Position numbers and translations under genes: made by a program
In this document: positions 24,701 to 36,098 of the stretch, one piece after another
How positions within the stretch are numbered: position 1 is the first letter of the stretch
How the letters are laid out: every line of letters begins with the position of its first letter
NCBI GenBank assembly: GCA_035771175.1
Contig: CM069592.1
Coordinates: 38,456,198-38,520,197, forward strand
Length of the DNA: 64,000 nucleotides
Reading direction: 5' to 3'
Source of the DNA: Paratinospora sagittata
Taxonomy: Eukaryota; Streptophyta; Magnoliopsida; Ranunculales; Menispermaceae
Notes under the pieces: model-generated
What the model was told of the DNA's origin: nothing
The model's database searches: none
Seen by the model: the letters and a program-made list of their open reading frames with translations, nothing else

Positions 24701-27196
24701 CATAAACCACAGTCTTTTTTCTCAAGAGATTCATCAAACATTCCTGCAGAACACTTTCATGTTACATTAGGAAGGGAAAAAAAATGTTGAAATAAGCAAA
24801 AAAATTTAAGTTACTTGCCTTGAAAAGATGAGCTCCTGTATGTGCATCCACAGCACTGAAAGGGTCATCTAGAAGATAAATATCAGAATCACTGTAAATA
24901 GCTCTTGCAAGCTGAAATCTTTGCTTCTGCCCTCCACTCAAATTGATTCCTCTTTCTCCCACAACAGTCAAATCTCCATCTTCCCACATCTCAATATCTC
25001 TGTTTAAAGCACATCCCTTCAATACATTCTTGTAAAAACTCCTTTCCATTTCCTTCCCAAATAAGACATTCTCTCGTAGTGTTCCTGTTTGAATCCAAGC
25101 ACTCTGTGGAACATAAGCTTTTGAACCGTAAACCTTAATTCCCACACCTGATATCATCGGAATCTCACCGAGTATACCGTATAAGAAGCTCGATTTCCCC
25201 GACCCGACTGATCCACACACTGCAATCTTCTTGCCCTTCATGAATCTCATGTTTTCACTAATTTTTATTGTGGGCTTGTTCAAATTTGAGTTGCTCATAT
25301 CCCATGAGTATTCTCCCTTCCCTATCTCTATTGCTATGTCAGATGTTTCTGTATTATAGAATGATGGAACTCTCTTTTGTTGGTCTTCTCCAAGAAAGTC
25401 TTGGAGCCGATCTAATGAGACCTTTGTTTGAGCGATCGTAGATATAAGCTCTGGGAGATTATAAATAGGTTCTTGTAGTACCCGAAAAGTTGCTAGAGCT
25501 GATAAAACTGTGCCAGCCGTTAATGGTATTTTTACTACAATGCAGATACCAAAAGTGGTGACTGAAACTATAGTAGGAGAAGTCCAGAAGAGAAACGCGA
25601 TGACCGAGCAAATATAGAGGTATTTCTTCAACCACTTGCTCTCATATTCTCTGAGATTTAGAATGTTCTTCAAGTAATCTGTTTCCCAAGAATGAAGCTT
25701 CAAGACTCTGATGTTTTTCAAAGTTTCTGAGGTAGCTCTGATTCTTGAGTCCTTGGCTTTCATGATCTTTGAATGGAGATTTTCTTGCAGTTTGGCTAAT
25801 GGGGTGTTGCTCACCATTACTAGAACTGTGGACAAGAGAGCCGCTATGGATGGAGCGGCACCGAGGTTCTTGTAGAGGATGACAAGAGCAAGAAAGACTT
25901 GGAATGGGAGCAGCCAGACTTCATGAATGTACCAGAAAAAATCTCCGATTCTCTCGACGTCCACATTGATGAAATTTACGATGTTTCCATTGCTCGAGCT
26001 TGAAGATTTCAATGATAGAGATTTCTTGTAGATTGAAACCATGAGAGCTGCTCGAGTCCGAATGCCAATCCGACGGGCTCCAAAGTACCATTGCCGTTGT
26101 GAAAGTGACTCCACCGTCTTCGCAAAGAAAAAGATTATTGCAAGTATAAATCCATACTTATGGCTTGAATCATCATGTTTCCCAGATAAGAAATCTACAA
26201 AGTTTGTGATTAGAAAGGGTCCCATATATGAAGATACTGTGTTTACACCTGAAAAAAGAAGGAAAAAAAAAAATTAAATTTTAGTCTGTAAAACTTCAAG
26301 CAAAGCAACAACATATTGTTTGGTTAAATTGTTATACCTGCAAAAAGTCCATTTATTAGAAGAGGCTTCCAAACAGCATAAATTATAGCTTTTGCTAATG
26401 GGAAAGCTTCAGTTTTCTGATTCTGAAGTGATTCTTGTAGCAAGAAGAAAGACTTTTCAGCTGTATCAATATCAGGAACTGAAGGAATATGAGGTAGTTC
26501 AAGTTTTCGAGAACGACCCGTTTGGAAGAGTGGATTTAGCCATTGGAAACTAAGTTTGCTCCAAATTCCAGCATTGGAAAATTCATCGATGACCTCTCCG
26601 ACACCGTCGTCCTCTTTTTTGAGCAACGGGCGCTCGATTTCTTTGGTTTTTTTGGTACAAATGAAGTAAAAACCACTGCTACAGAGCAGCATATACAGGG
26701 GAAATGCAGCAAAGTCTGATATAGTGGCCTTTGGAAAGAAGGTTGGAAAGCTAACATATTTAAAATGAGTGAGGATGTAAATGGAGACAGAACAGATATT
26801 GAGAAAACTAGAGAACACCCACCAGAAAATAAGAACCAAAGGCCACTTTTTATCTTCAATAACAAGTCTCTTTTTCATATAAATGGTGAAAACAGTTGCA
26901 GAAATCCAAGTTATTGCTTGGAAAACTGATTCAATGGAGAGAATTTTTTGCCACCAAACTTCATACATAAAAAAACCCAGATTGGACATTGATATCAGAA
27001 CACAAGAAAGAACAGTAATCTCTGTGAAAATTCTACTATATTTCCTCATTCTACTGTTCATTCTTCTTAACAACTCTTCTTCTGCTTCTGCTTTTCTCAT
27101 CTCTCTTATAAACTCTATCAGTAACCATGTCAGAAACAATAAGAAAAATGCTCCATCAACAACCCTTAAAGATAAAAACACTTCCATCATCACCAT
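21741..27196 (-). CDS. ABC transporter C family (MRP-type full transporter), ABCC15-like
   Basis: A membrane exporter of the MRP/ABCC subfamily, which in plants moves glutathione or glucuronide conjugates and similar anions, often into the vacuole; the substrate here is unknown. Ten exons join in frame: 27196-26338, 26248-24819, 24743-24657, 24530-23937, 23803-23639, 23525-23231, 23059-22539, 22451-22388, 22270-22031, 21844-21741, giving 1452 residues, usual for the family. N-terminal membrane segments come first, then TMD1. NBD1 has Walker A GSVGSGKSS (632-640), LSGGQ (723-727) and Walker B IYLLDDPFSAVD (743-754). TMD2 follows. NBD2 has GRTGSGKST (1243-1251), SVGQ (1347-1350) and ILILDEATASVD (1366-1377). 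NBD1 has D where NBD2 has catalytic E, the usual ABCC asymmetry. Introns 2 and 5 are GC-AG. The start ATG at 27196 is inferred; ATGs at 27190 and 27187 are alternatives, and an upstream exon cannot be excluded. Confidence 0.92.
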
Positions 27197-27700
27197 TAAT
27201 ATTGCAACAAACTGCAAATACCCTTTGAAGCCAGAAACCCAGAAATACAATAAAAACTAGAAACCAAAGTCAAAACAGAATAAAACTCAGAGAAAGTAGC
27301 CAGTAATATTGCCACATTACTTAGCAACTTTATAACAAGATTTAATGCTGAAACAAGAAATACCCAATAAAGACAAGGGTGCAAGGATTGAATAAAGAAC
27401 AACAAACAATCATGAGAATGAAAAAAGTTTGAAGTTAAATCAAGTAAATGGGTCTAGTGAATCTCTAAAGTTTTTTATTTTTTTTAGGAAACTGGGTGCT
27501 TAGGCATTTGATTTCTGGGGTTTTTTAAAAGAGAAATGCTTTAAATAAAGGAGAAGAGAACAAAATGAAGAAGAGAATAAAAAGTAATGCTTAAAAACAT
27601 TACTTTTTATAATGAAGAAGAAGAGACAAAATCCACATGAGCATCCTTATCACCCAAACTCCTGTCTTCTCAATTGAATGATTTTTTTTTATCTCATCTT
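27197..27700 (-). promoter_or_regulatory. Leader and proximal promoter of the ABCC gene
   Basis: Reading toward the gene, a TATA-like TTTATTTAAAG lies near 27540-27550. It would place the start of transcription around 27510 and give a leader of about 300 bases. A perfect 11-bp inverted repeat (AAAAAGTAATG at 27579-27589 and its complement at 27598-27608) sits just upstream. An open frame of 69 codons inside the leader begins at a non-ATG codon and is not taken as coding. No experimental support is implied. Confidence 0.35.
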
Positions 27701-27954
27701 TTTTCCTGTGACGTTGAACACTGTGGAATGGTGATGTATTTCAGTATGAGCTCATGGGAAGAACGGTTCAAAGTTCCAGAGATTCACGGATTTTGGAAAC
27801 GGAAATTACACGTCGTGGACCAGTGGATTTTGCATATCTAAATTCCAGATTCTTGTCTGAATTTACTATATTATTTTTTTGGAATCTTTTATATCTTTGC
27901 TTATCTCCCATGTTAGACATTCCATATTAAAAGCAAGAAAACACCAAAAACGCG

Positions 27955-28110
27955 TAAGGGTTGGTTTTACTTGAAAACAGTTTTTAGAAATTTACAAAAA
28001 AAAATATGTTGTTTCTAAAAAATAATAAAATATTATTTTTTAAATTTTTACTTTTTTAGTTGTATTATAGTTTTTGAATTACAAACCAAACACATGCAGC
28101 CCTAAGGCTG
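27955..28110. mobile_element. Short MITE-like element
   Basis: An edge GGGTTGGTTTTACTTGAAAACAG and an opposite edge AATTACAAACCAAACAC form an imperfect inverted repeat around an AT-rich core containing AATAATAAAATATT. A close relative lies at 42325-42480, and a larger relative, split by a LINE, lies at 44671-46010. No target duplication was confirmed. Confidence 0.45.
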
Positions 28111-29078
28111 TGACTGATCTCTAATGTGATAAACTTTTCTCTACGACGTTAATAAATAAATTGCAATATTGATTTTAGAACCAAATGCAGTTTTCTTTTT
28201 TTGTTTTTTTTTCTAAAATGATATAGTCAAGTTGATAAAAAAAATTAAGGAATTTATATTTTTTACGTCACAATTATGATCTTCGGATATCCACGTATTA
28301 CACATCTCAATATATATAACACTTGATTCAATGACTATAATAATGTAGTTGACACTTTTTCATAATTGGAAATGGTGTTATTCTTTTTAATATAATGCAT
28401 GGTGACAAAAATAAATTTCAATAATTTTGATAGATTCATGCCATACCTTTATCAAATTATTAAGCCATAGAATTTCAGATATATCTTGAGGGACTTTTGA
28501 TTGCTCTAAGATGTCAAGATACCATTGGAATATATGTGTATATATATATATATAGAGAGAGTAATGTTATGTATACGTTGGGTATCAACGTCATTTTTTG
28601 ATATTGACACTCAGCCTTTCTTAAATATTCTAGGTATGCGTGTGTATTTAGAGATATTAGGGTCAAAAAATAACATTCACATTTAACGTACATAAAATAT
28701 TTATACATATATATATATATATATGCTTGCTATTAGGTCATGAGTTAAGGTTATTCATTAAATAAAGACTTGGTTTTGGTCACCTTATAGAAATCACCAC
28801 TTGAATATGTAATAGCATTGGAGTGAGTAGAGACTAGAGAGTATGAGACAAATTAACAAATTCAATAAATAAATAATTACAATAAGATATGATAAAAAAA
28901 TATATTAAACAATATAATTTCCAGTAAGAATAAAAACATTATGTGCAAATCGACAAATATTCAAGAAGATACATAGCAACTGCTTTCATTTTCAGATATT
29001 AAAATAAAGAAATGGCTAAGCACAGGCACCCTTGTTTTTTTCTATATTTATTTTATATATTATATAGGGCTTCCAAAA
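28111..29078. other. AT-rich intergenic DNA with TA microsatellites
   Basis: It contains short (TA)n tracts near 28540-28555 and 28707-28725. No gene, RNA or element boundary is recognised. Confidence 0.5.
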
Positions 29079-29177
29079 AAACAGAAAATAAAACAAGTGC
29101 CTAGCAGTCTAATAACCACATATATATACTGACATGTATATAAACAAACAAATAAATATGTCAAAAATAAACAATAT

Positions 29178-29205
29178 GTCACGTGACGGATTAAAAGACA
29201 CGTGG
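29178..29205. promoter_or_regulatory. Paired G-box words, copy 1
   Basis: GTCACGTGAC (29178-29187) is a perfect palindrome containing CACGTG. GACACGTGG (29197-29205) holds a second CACGTG ten bases on. Both are unchanged in copy 2 at 39237-39264, inside a ~180-bp stretch with about three differences. CACGTG is the core bound by plant bZIP and bHLH factors. Function here is inferred only from conservation. Confidence 0.4.
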
Positions 29206-29826
29206 AAAGGCTACAGATAAGCAAGAAGGAAGCTGAAGACTTGGGTTTGGAAGTCTACGTATGTTAGTCAAATTTGGAGGAAAGGAAAGATTGAGGAAAT
29301 TAAGGAGAAGCTCATACTGTATAAGTTTTGGTTTATTATGCCGTGTCGGGTCAACATTATTTTAAAGTTCGGAACTACAAAGGTTGTTAGGCGTCTTTTT
29401 TTTTTTTAAATGAACAAATAAGTATGACTATAAATTTAGACTCAAAATTAAAATTTCGTCCCTAGATTATAATTAAACTTACCCGACTTTAGGTTATATC
29501 ATATTTTTTATTTTTTTATTTTTTTATTTTTCAAACTCTTGTTTCATATTCTTTGAATCTATAGAGTATTAGTACAAAACATTATTGCATGCAACACTTG
29601 CATATCTTGGTATTTCAGTCAAAGTTGCCTGCTCTCTTTTAAGAAAAGTTTGGTGGGTTGCAAGAGTTAAATGGATAAGAAGACCTAGAAAAATAAGAGA
29701 TATGTATGAATCAAAATAACAACAATTCTATAACCTCAAGCTAATCATAATTAACAAACTCTTAACATAAATATTTATATCTTATGTTGATAGCTTATGG
29801 AATAGAATATATCCTAATTATTAATT

Positions 29827-30139
29827 AGTAAAGGTGTTAATGGGTTGGTCTGAATTACAAAATTGAACTGAATGAATGAATTTGGTTTAAATTTGAATAA
29901 GTTCGATTTGGATTAAATTTGAAAAATATATAATCTGAATGATTCAGTTTTACAATCAAGATGACTTTATTAACTTAATTATTTTAATAATTTATATTTA
30001 AAATTTTTAAATTGATCATCTTAAATCGAATTAAACCGATTATGTTCAGTTCATTTTACCTTCGTTGATTGTCTTGATTTGATTTGGTTTGATTTGACGA
30101 AATGTCAAACTGATTAACTACAACCATTGATACCCTTAT
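29827..30139. mobile_element. hAT-like MITE inside duplication copy 1
   Basis: The left edge AAAGGTGTTAATGGGTTGG and the reversed right edge AAGGGTATCAATGGTTG are imperfect inverted repeats. The flanks read ATTAATTAGT and ATTAATTA, suggesting an 8-bp target duplication. The same element at about 39570-39880 differs at roughly one base in ten, mostly by C/T and G/A changes, much more than the DNA on either side. Confidence 0.5.
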
Positions 30140-30350
30140 TAATTAAAATATCACTTTCTTAATTCCCTTTGAGATTGAGCTTTAGCTATTAGGGTGAGAT
30201 ACATATCCTTGCAAATGGGTACATCATAATACAATAGATGGTCATAGAAATGAGGACACAGTGTCGACATTAAGGAGAGAGACCTCTCTAAGGTTGATGG
30301 AACCTTATATGGTTTTCTTTTTCCACAGAACAAGCAAGAGCAACCAAACT
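30140..30350 (-). other. Highly conserved block with ~60-codon frame, copy 1
   Basis: A frame on the minus strand (stop at 30151) encodes a peptide containing KRKPYKVPSTLERSL and MSTLCPHFYDHLLYYD, then KDMYL and QSQRELRK. Over about 190 bases the copy at 39870-40080 differs at one position, and that change alters a residue (L to Q). A one-base indel just upstream changes the frame at the N-terminus. The conservation is therefore of DNA, and it does not favour coding. I do not recognise the peptide. It may be an exon remnant or a regulatory segment. Confidence 0.35.
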
Positions 30351-31367
30351 TAACATTTTCTTTCTTTCTTTCTTGGAAATAACAAGTTGCTAGTTGTGCC
30401 GACCCACCGTACTAAAATTACTTATTTACCTTTATTTATATTTTAATAATTAAAGATTAAAGAAGGATATTTTCAGTTAAGTAATAAAAAGTGGGACAAC
30501 TATTCTCTTTATAAATAGTATAAATATATTTTCTTCAAGTCATGTGAGCCACTTCATTTATTTATTTATTTTATTGTAAAAAAAATAATTATATGATTTG
30601 CTTATTATAATGTCTTGGGGGTAGAAAAATTTGTCTTTTGCTTTGATTGAGAGCGCGGAGAAACCCGCATTACGGTAAATAATATCGACAAATACAATTG
30701 AGTATCATTTGGTATGTATGCATTTGCAATTTTTAACGCGACTTGAAAGCGTTTAATTTGGTAAAACTCCCTTTCTTGTTTCTGTATTTGCCACTTACGT
30801 TTTAAAAAAAAATACTTTTAAAAAGAAATACAGAAGCTATACCAAACAAGGCTTTTCTATTGATTAGTGGTTTTTTAGCAACTATAAAATTTGCTATAAT
30901 TTAAAATATAATATTTTTGATCATTTAAATTATAATTTCTAATAATTAAACTAAATATATATATAAGCAAGAATTAATGCAAGGTCAAAATATCCTAAAA
31001 CGGTAAAGAAATAATAAAAAACAAGATTATCACAAGTCGTCTCTACATATCTTTATCTTTTTCCACTATGTATTCTTTTTGATATTCTAATTTCAAAAAT
31101 TCATTTCTAGATGTTTTTAGTGTCTCTAAGTATTTTCTATTTGAAAAATATTAATTTAATTATAAAATTTTTTAACTACAATGTAACTATTTATTTATAT
31201 TCATTAAATTTGTATGTTATATATATTTAAAAATATATAATAAATAATTTAATAAATATATAATTATCATTATAATTTTTTGTAATTAAATTAATATTTA
31301 TTGTTGTCATATATATGCAAGCGAGAATTAATGAACAAGGCGGCTGGGAAGGCGGCCATGTCAAGAC

Positions 31368-32513
31368 ATTTTTGAGATCGATGGCCCATTAATTGTTCTA
31401 TGGGGACGCAAAGACCCATGTGCTAGCTATTAGCTTGATGCTATCCCATAAATGGTCCCTTTTTTTGAATATTATTAAACATCCAGTTATTCCTCTCTAG
31501 CCACAGTGACCACATTATAGCGAAATAGGTGATAAGACATGAGAGAGGGAAAGCCCCTCCATAATGTTCGATGGAATCCTATATTGACTATAAAATTTTT
31601 GCCGCTCTACCTTCTTACTTGTTCGTGTCACCCGAGGGTGGTGGAAAAACTCGCCCGAACTTAATCGGTTCAGATCAGGTCGGTCGGGTTTTTCGGGTTG
31701 TCGGGTTAAACTTTCACCCCTATCGACAGCAACCCCCGCTGGAATTTTGAATATGAGAAAAAAGTAAGAAGGTAGAGCGGCAAAAACCGCTCGAATAAGA
31801 GTCAGCCTCCTCCCTTTTGACAAAAAGGCCCGCTTCCAACCATCCAACTGCTTTGTAATCTTTGCGATGACTGGTTTTCAAAACTATGTTGTATTGCGAT
31901 TTCCACCCAAGGGGAGACCGAGATAGTTCATTGGCCACACACCAACACTGCACCCGACTTTGTTAGCCATCTTGAGAAGTGTATCTGCCTCCATGTTTAT
32001 GCCCGCCATCTGAGACTTTGTCATATTAATATCGATCGAGGCCAGTCGTAGTGCCAAAGCAATGAAACAATTGAATGGCATTCATGATATTACTTTTTTC
32101 CCCCCTTCAAACTGTAGATGAGAAATCTCCACCTTCTTCTTCCCTAGCAGGAAGCCTTTTGCAAGTGACTTCTGTTGTGCTCTAGTGAACAACCTCCCTA
32201 AACAATCCACCACCAAAGTAAGTAGAAACGGTGATAACGGATCGCCTTGCCTAAGGCCTCTCTCCACTGTGATTTTTCCCCTCGACCTTCCATTGATCAC
32301 CATTGAATATGTAACCGAGCTCACACACCCCATCATCCAACGTGTTCATAACTCACCAAAGCTCTTCCTAGAATTATAGGCTTTTGCAAAACCAACTTTA
32401 AAAACCACTCCTTTCTGGTTGTGCAACGTGTACTCTTCCATTGTTTCATTAGCTATAAGAACTGCATCCAAGATTTGTCTGTCTTGGATAAAAGCTGATT
32501 GAGTGTGCTCAAC
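31368..32513 (-). pseudogene. Broken L1 LINE reverse transcriptase, 3' part
   Basis: Minus-strand translations in several frames give L1-type reverse transcriptase pieces: VEHTQSAFIQDRQILDAVLIA at the high end, then GDPLSPFLLTLVVDCL, NYLGLPLGGN and LIRAVFAALPSYF. Frames change between pieces and the finger domain is missing. At 31371-31590 the sequence jumps to the 3' end, which is nearly identical to 55654-55915. The element was cut by the solo LTR at 32514-34642 and continues at 34648. It lies directly against the end of the segmental duplication. Confidence 0.8.
31596..31786. repeat. 25-bp perfect inverted repeat inside the LINE
   Basis: TTTTTGCCGCTCTACC and following bases at 31596-31620 recur as the exact complement at 31762-31786. 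The right arm is native reverse transcriptase coding. The left arm is a small inverted copy of it, so this marks a local rearrangement. The spacer holds a CGGGTTGTCGGGTT-rich stretch and a TTTCACCCCT edge that look like a hAT-type terminus. Confidence 0.6.
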
Positions 32514-34642
32514 TGTAACACCCCGTACTTTTAATCAATATATTTGGTTGACTTATACGTATACTAAAAAGTATAATACACGTATAAGTACCTTTAAAGT
32601 CATGTGTACATGTGACAAATGAACTTGAAAATGTCAAAAGTGAGTTCGGAACGTGATTTGACATAGAAATTGATTTCTCACACGTGTATTCCTCATGTAG
32701 ATTGAGTGTATGAAGAAGAATAACGCAATAAAAAGATATAAAAGAAAATAAAATAATGAACAGTACTCAAGACAAATTAAGTTTACTGTTCATATACTGT
32801 TCACGGAACAGTAAATCAATAAATAAAATGAGTTGCTGAATGAAAGAAAAAAAAATAGAAAGAAGAAAGAGAATCGAGAAGGAGAAGAAGAAAAAGGAAA
32901 ACCGCGGGATTCGCGCGAAATCAGGACCTGCGGTAAGTGATTTTCACTCTCTTTCTTCGTGAAATTACTATCTAAGCTAGATGTCACCTTTCTACCGGAG
33001 TAATTTTTACTATAGGAGCCGTTTTACGGCGTTTCAAAAATTGAGGTTTTGACCCAATGTGATTGAAAATCCGCTAGAAAGGTAGAAAAACACTCCTTAG
33101 ACGGTAGGGACCCCGAATATGTGGTTAGATTCCATTTCACGAGTTTTGGAGACCGTTTGACAATTTTAATACAATTTACATGTTTTGATTAAATAGTGAC
33201 AAATAGTACTATAAACAGTGATGTGAATAGAGCACAGTGATGTAAATAGTGCTGTGAACATGCTGTAAACAGTGATATGAACAGTGAACAGTGAACAGTG
33301 AACAGTGAACAGTGAACAGTGATTTGAAATCATAGAATCGTAGAGAACTGAATTCCAGAAGTTTCGATGCTAAGAATGTGATTTTTGGATATGATTTGAT
33401 AGTTTTAGTAACTAAGTATATGGTGTCGTGAAAATATGATTTGGACATCTATTTTCACTGTTCTTTCTTGTGGAAATATCTAGATTGACCACAGAAACGA
33501 GATAGTAGTTTCTTCAACTGTTTATGAGTCCTAAATGGATTTATTATTCGTGATTTGAAGTGAGTTGAGAAATTAAAGATGTAAATAGATATGAATACAT
33601 GAAATTGAATTATGGAGTGATTGTGACAGGTTAAATTAGTTGGATTTAACTTGGAGCTGGACTCGAAAGCGATGATGATTGGGTTTAAGTTGAACGTGTT
33701 GTACTGTGAGTATAGTTTTCTTAATTTGGTTCTTGTATGGCATTGTACGCATGTAAAATGTTTGCTTGTATGCATGTTATATTTATCTATAATGCATTGA
33801 GTTTTATGGATCATGTAAACTGATTTTAGCAATTGGAGTTTGTAATGATGTCATTTCGTTAGGAATTAGACCCGGATGAGGTTTTGCGAGTCCTCATTGT
33901 CAGTAGGTCTGTCCTAATAAGGATTGCGATCCTTGAAATGACTGTGAATTGGGTAATGAGAGGCCGTGGCTACCTTGTAACGGCCATACAAGGGTTAGAC
34001 TCGCTCTCTTGCCTTGCGGAGGAGGGAGATTGTGCATTGTGTTATGAAAAACTCATGAAATTTATGTTGTTGACATGTATAATATATTCGTTGAATGCTG
34101 CATGTGTTGAATGAGTGTTTGAAATGATTTTAAATGTCATATTTCTCTAAATGTATATAATTGTCATCTCAAGAACTATATTCACTGAGCTGTTGTTTGC
34201 TCACTCCATTTCCTCCAATATTTCAGGTATTGAGTCGAAGGGAAAAGGAAACTCTGTGAGTGATAATTACGTGAGCCTTCGTCTGGTATGTGTATGTACG
34301 CTTGGAGGAAATAGCTTATATTGTTAGTTTGATATGTATACTTATCACACATTATATATATATATATATGTATTATCATCTAGATGGGATGTGTAGGCAT
34401 ATATATAGCTTAATATATTGGATGATGAAATGAAAATGTGATGTGTGAATGAATGGTATGTTTATAGAGATCTATATTGGATTTGATTTGTGGTATATTA
34501 AAAAAAAATTTCAGTAAATGCTGGGAAGGATTGGGAGACTACGTGAAGGCTGACAGTATATTATATACTGTATATGGGTATGTGCAGTGTATAGTATACT
34601 GTGCCGGTCATGACATCAGCCTACGTCAGGGGCGTCGTGACA
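32514..34642 (+). mobile_element. Solo LTR, family A (copy 2), 2129 bp, with target duplication
   Basis: It begins TGTAACACCCCG and ends GTCGTGACA. TCAAC precedes it (32509-32513) and follows it (34643-34647) exactly. Removing it restores the reading of an L1 reverse transcriptase across the junction, proof of the insertion point. Inside are seven-base repeats of GTGAACA (33278-33323), a TA-rich palindrome CAGTATATTATATACTG (near 34553) and no protein domain. A copy reading the opposite way fills 1-1470 and another lies at 60078. Confidence 0.93.
33278..33323. repeat. GTGAACA minisatellite in LTR family A
   Basis: A seven-base unit repeats five to six times without change. Looser forms (GTGATGTAAACA, GTGAATAGT) extend on both sides and are found in the other two family A LTRs, where the array is shorter. 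The array has expanded in this copy only. Confidence 0.75.
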
Positions 34643-34647
34643 TCAAC

Positions 34648-34690
34648 TGTGTCTCATAGATAATGTCTTGGCAATGATTCTGTATTTAAG
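34648..34690 (-). pseudogene. Continuation of the split L1 reverse transcriptase
   Basis: Read on the minus strand this gives RIIAKTLSMRH, the segment that normally comes just before the QSAF-QDRQILDAVLIANE motif found on the other side of the solo LTR. Upstream coding is lost beyond about 34690. Confidence 0.7.
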
Positions 34691-36098
34691 TGAAATTATA
34701 GAACTTATATTAAGCTTCTTAAGCATATATTAAAGCTCACTGTTTTTGGGCATCAGTCCCTCTAATTCTTTTTTTTTTTTTTTTTTCAGTTTTGTCCATT
34801 TTGTTCATGTAATTCAGTTTTGAATATTTTTTTATAAAATGAAAGTTTATCAATATGAAAATTTACATTATTATATTATGTTATTAGATTAATCCAACCT
34901 AATTACATTTTTTTTCACCCACTATATCCTGTCTTATGTTTTGGATAATAGTTATTGGCATAAAATTAAAGCAATCTAAAGTCATAGAAGTGATATAGTT
35001 TGAATTGTATATTATGTACGTTGCGACAATGATCAACTAAGTATGTATTCAAAATGATAAAAAAGGGTACTTTACGTGATCATAGAAACTATACGCTGAA
35101 ATAACATAATCTAATGAACAGTTCATAAATCAGTGCTAAATAATGCAAGTTTTTTTTTTTTTTTTCTATAAAAATCATTTCATTTAGATAGGTAAAATAC
35201 AATAACAAATAAAAACACAATGTGCATGTACTTGAAGCACATGAACTTAAAAATAAATAAATAAATACATAATAATAATAATAATAATAATAATAAGGGA
35301 ATATAAGATATCTTGAAATGTTTCCTTTCAATATTAAGATTCATAATGCAGTTCAGTTTATCAACTCTAGAATGACTCCACTTGATCTAGTTAGGTCTTT
35401 TATATGATCTATTGAAGTTTTCCATTTTGTTTGAAATCAAAGACTCGTCATGTATTTCAATTTTATCAACACTGTAATAATAAGGCGTAACTAGATCAAG
35501 TGTTTGATCTACTTTATTATTTTACCTTTTTGGTGCAGTCTGATTAAGTAAATTTATGTCATAGTTTATTTAAGAAAGTTTTATGTTGGTTGTTAGCTAC
35601 TTAATATAAACCCTCCTTCATTTTTTTTTAATTACCAATTTTTCAGTACTCAGGAGGTGTCCTCATTTCCTTTTGGGTTAGACTAATCCTTTCAAACTCG
35701 ATTATGGCGAAGGAGTTTGGGCTGACCCTCCTAATATGGACAGATAAATCCTTCTCCTTTACCCTAGCTTGAAACGGATTGTGTTTAAAAGTATGTAAAT
35801 ATCTTCATAATCTATTAAAATCTATCTATCTTCGCTTGATATATATAGTTGGACCCTTACCAGATGGCTACAGCTTTTAAGTCAATTGGTTTCTAATATA
35901 TTCATTCTCCTCGACGTAGCTTCAACAAGTAAATAAATCTAGAAATAGCCTTATGTTGGGGTAAGAATAATGCTACATTGATATCTATTTTATACGTCCA
36001 TGGTGTACATCACTTTTATTCAGTATCATTGAATTGTCTTAAATTATGTATTAATAAATAATTCGAGACAATTTATTAATTTATTAATAGTGATGTAC
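34691..36098. other. AT-rich intergenic DNA with simple repeats
   Basis: It contains T tracts (about 34769-34787 and 35151-35165) and a (TAA)n array (35271-35295). An 80-codon minus-strand frame across the TAA array is low-complexity tyrosine and is not a gene. No other structure is recognised. Confidence 0.5.

Larger units (their letters stand above)
29079..31367. repeat. Segmental duplication, copy 1
   Basis: Matches 39113-41076 in the same orientation from ACAGAAAATAAAACAAGTGC to GGCGGCCATGTCAAGAC. It includes a G-box pair (29178-29187 and 29197-29205), an internal MITE (29827-30139) and a block at 30140-30350 that is almost unchanged between copies. This copy has an extra ~260 bp before the MITE and lacks a 26-bp segment present near 39195 in copy 2. 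It ends exactly where L1 sequence starts. It may be an old gene flank; no gene is recognised in it. Confidence 0.85.

Noticed and set aside
27196..27405. 69-codon hydrophobic frame upstream of the ABCC start, considered as an N-terminal extension
   Set aside because: It is out of frame with exon 1, starts at a non-ATG codon, and would need an unproven splice. The predicted protein is already of normal length without it.
35089..35331. 80-codon tyrosine-rich frame
   Set aside because: Created by a (TAA)n microsatellite and a T tract.
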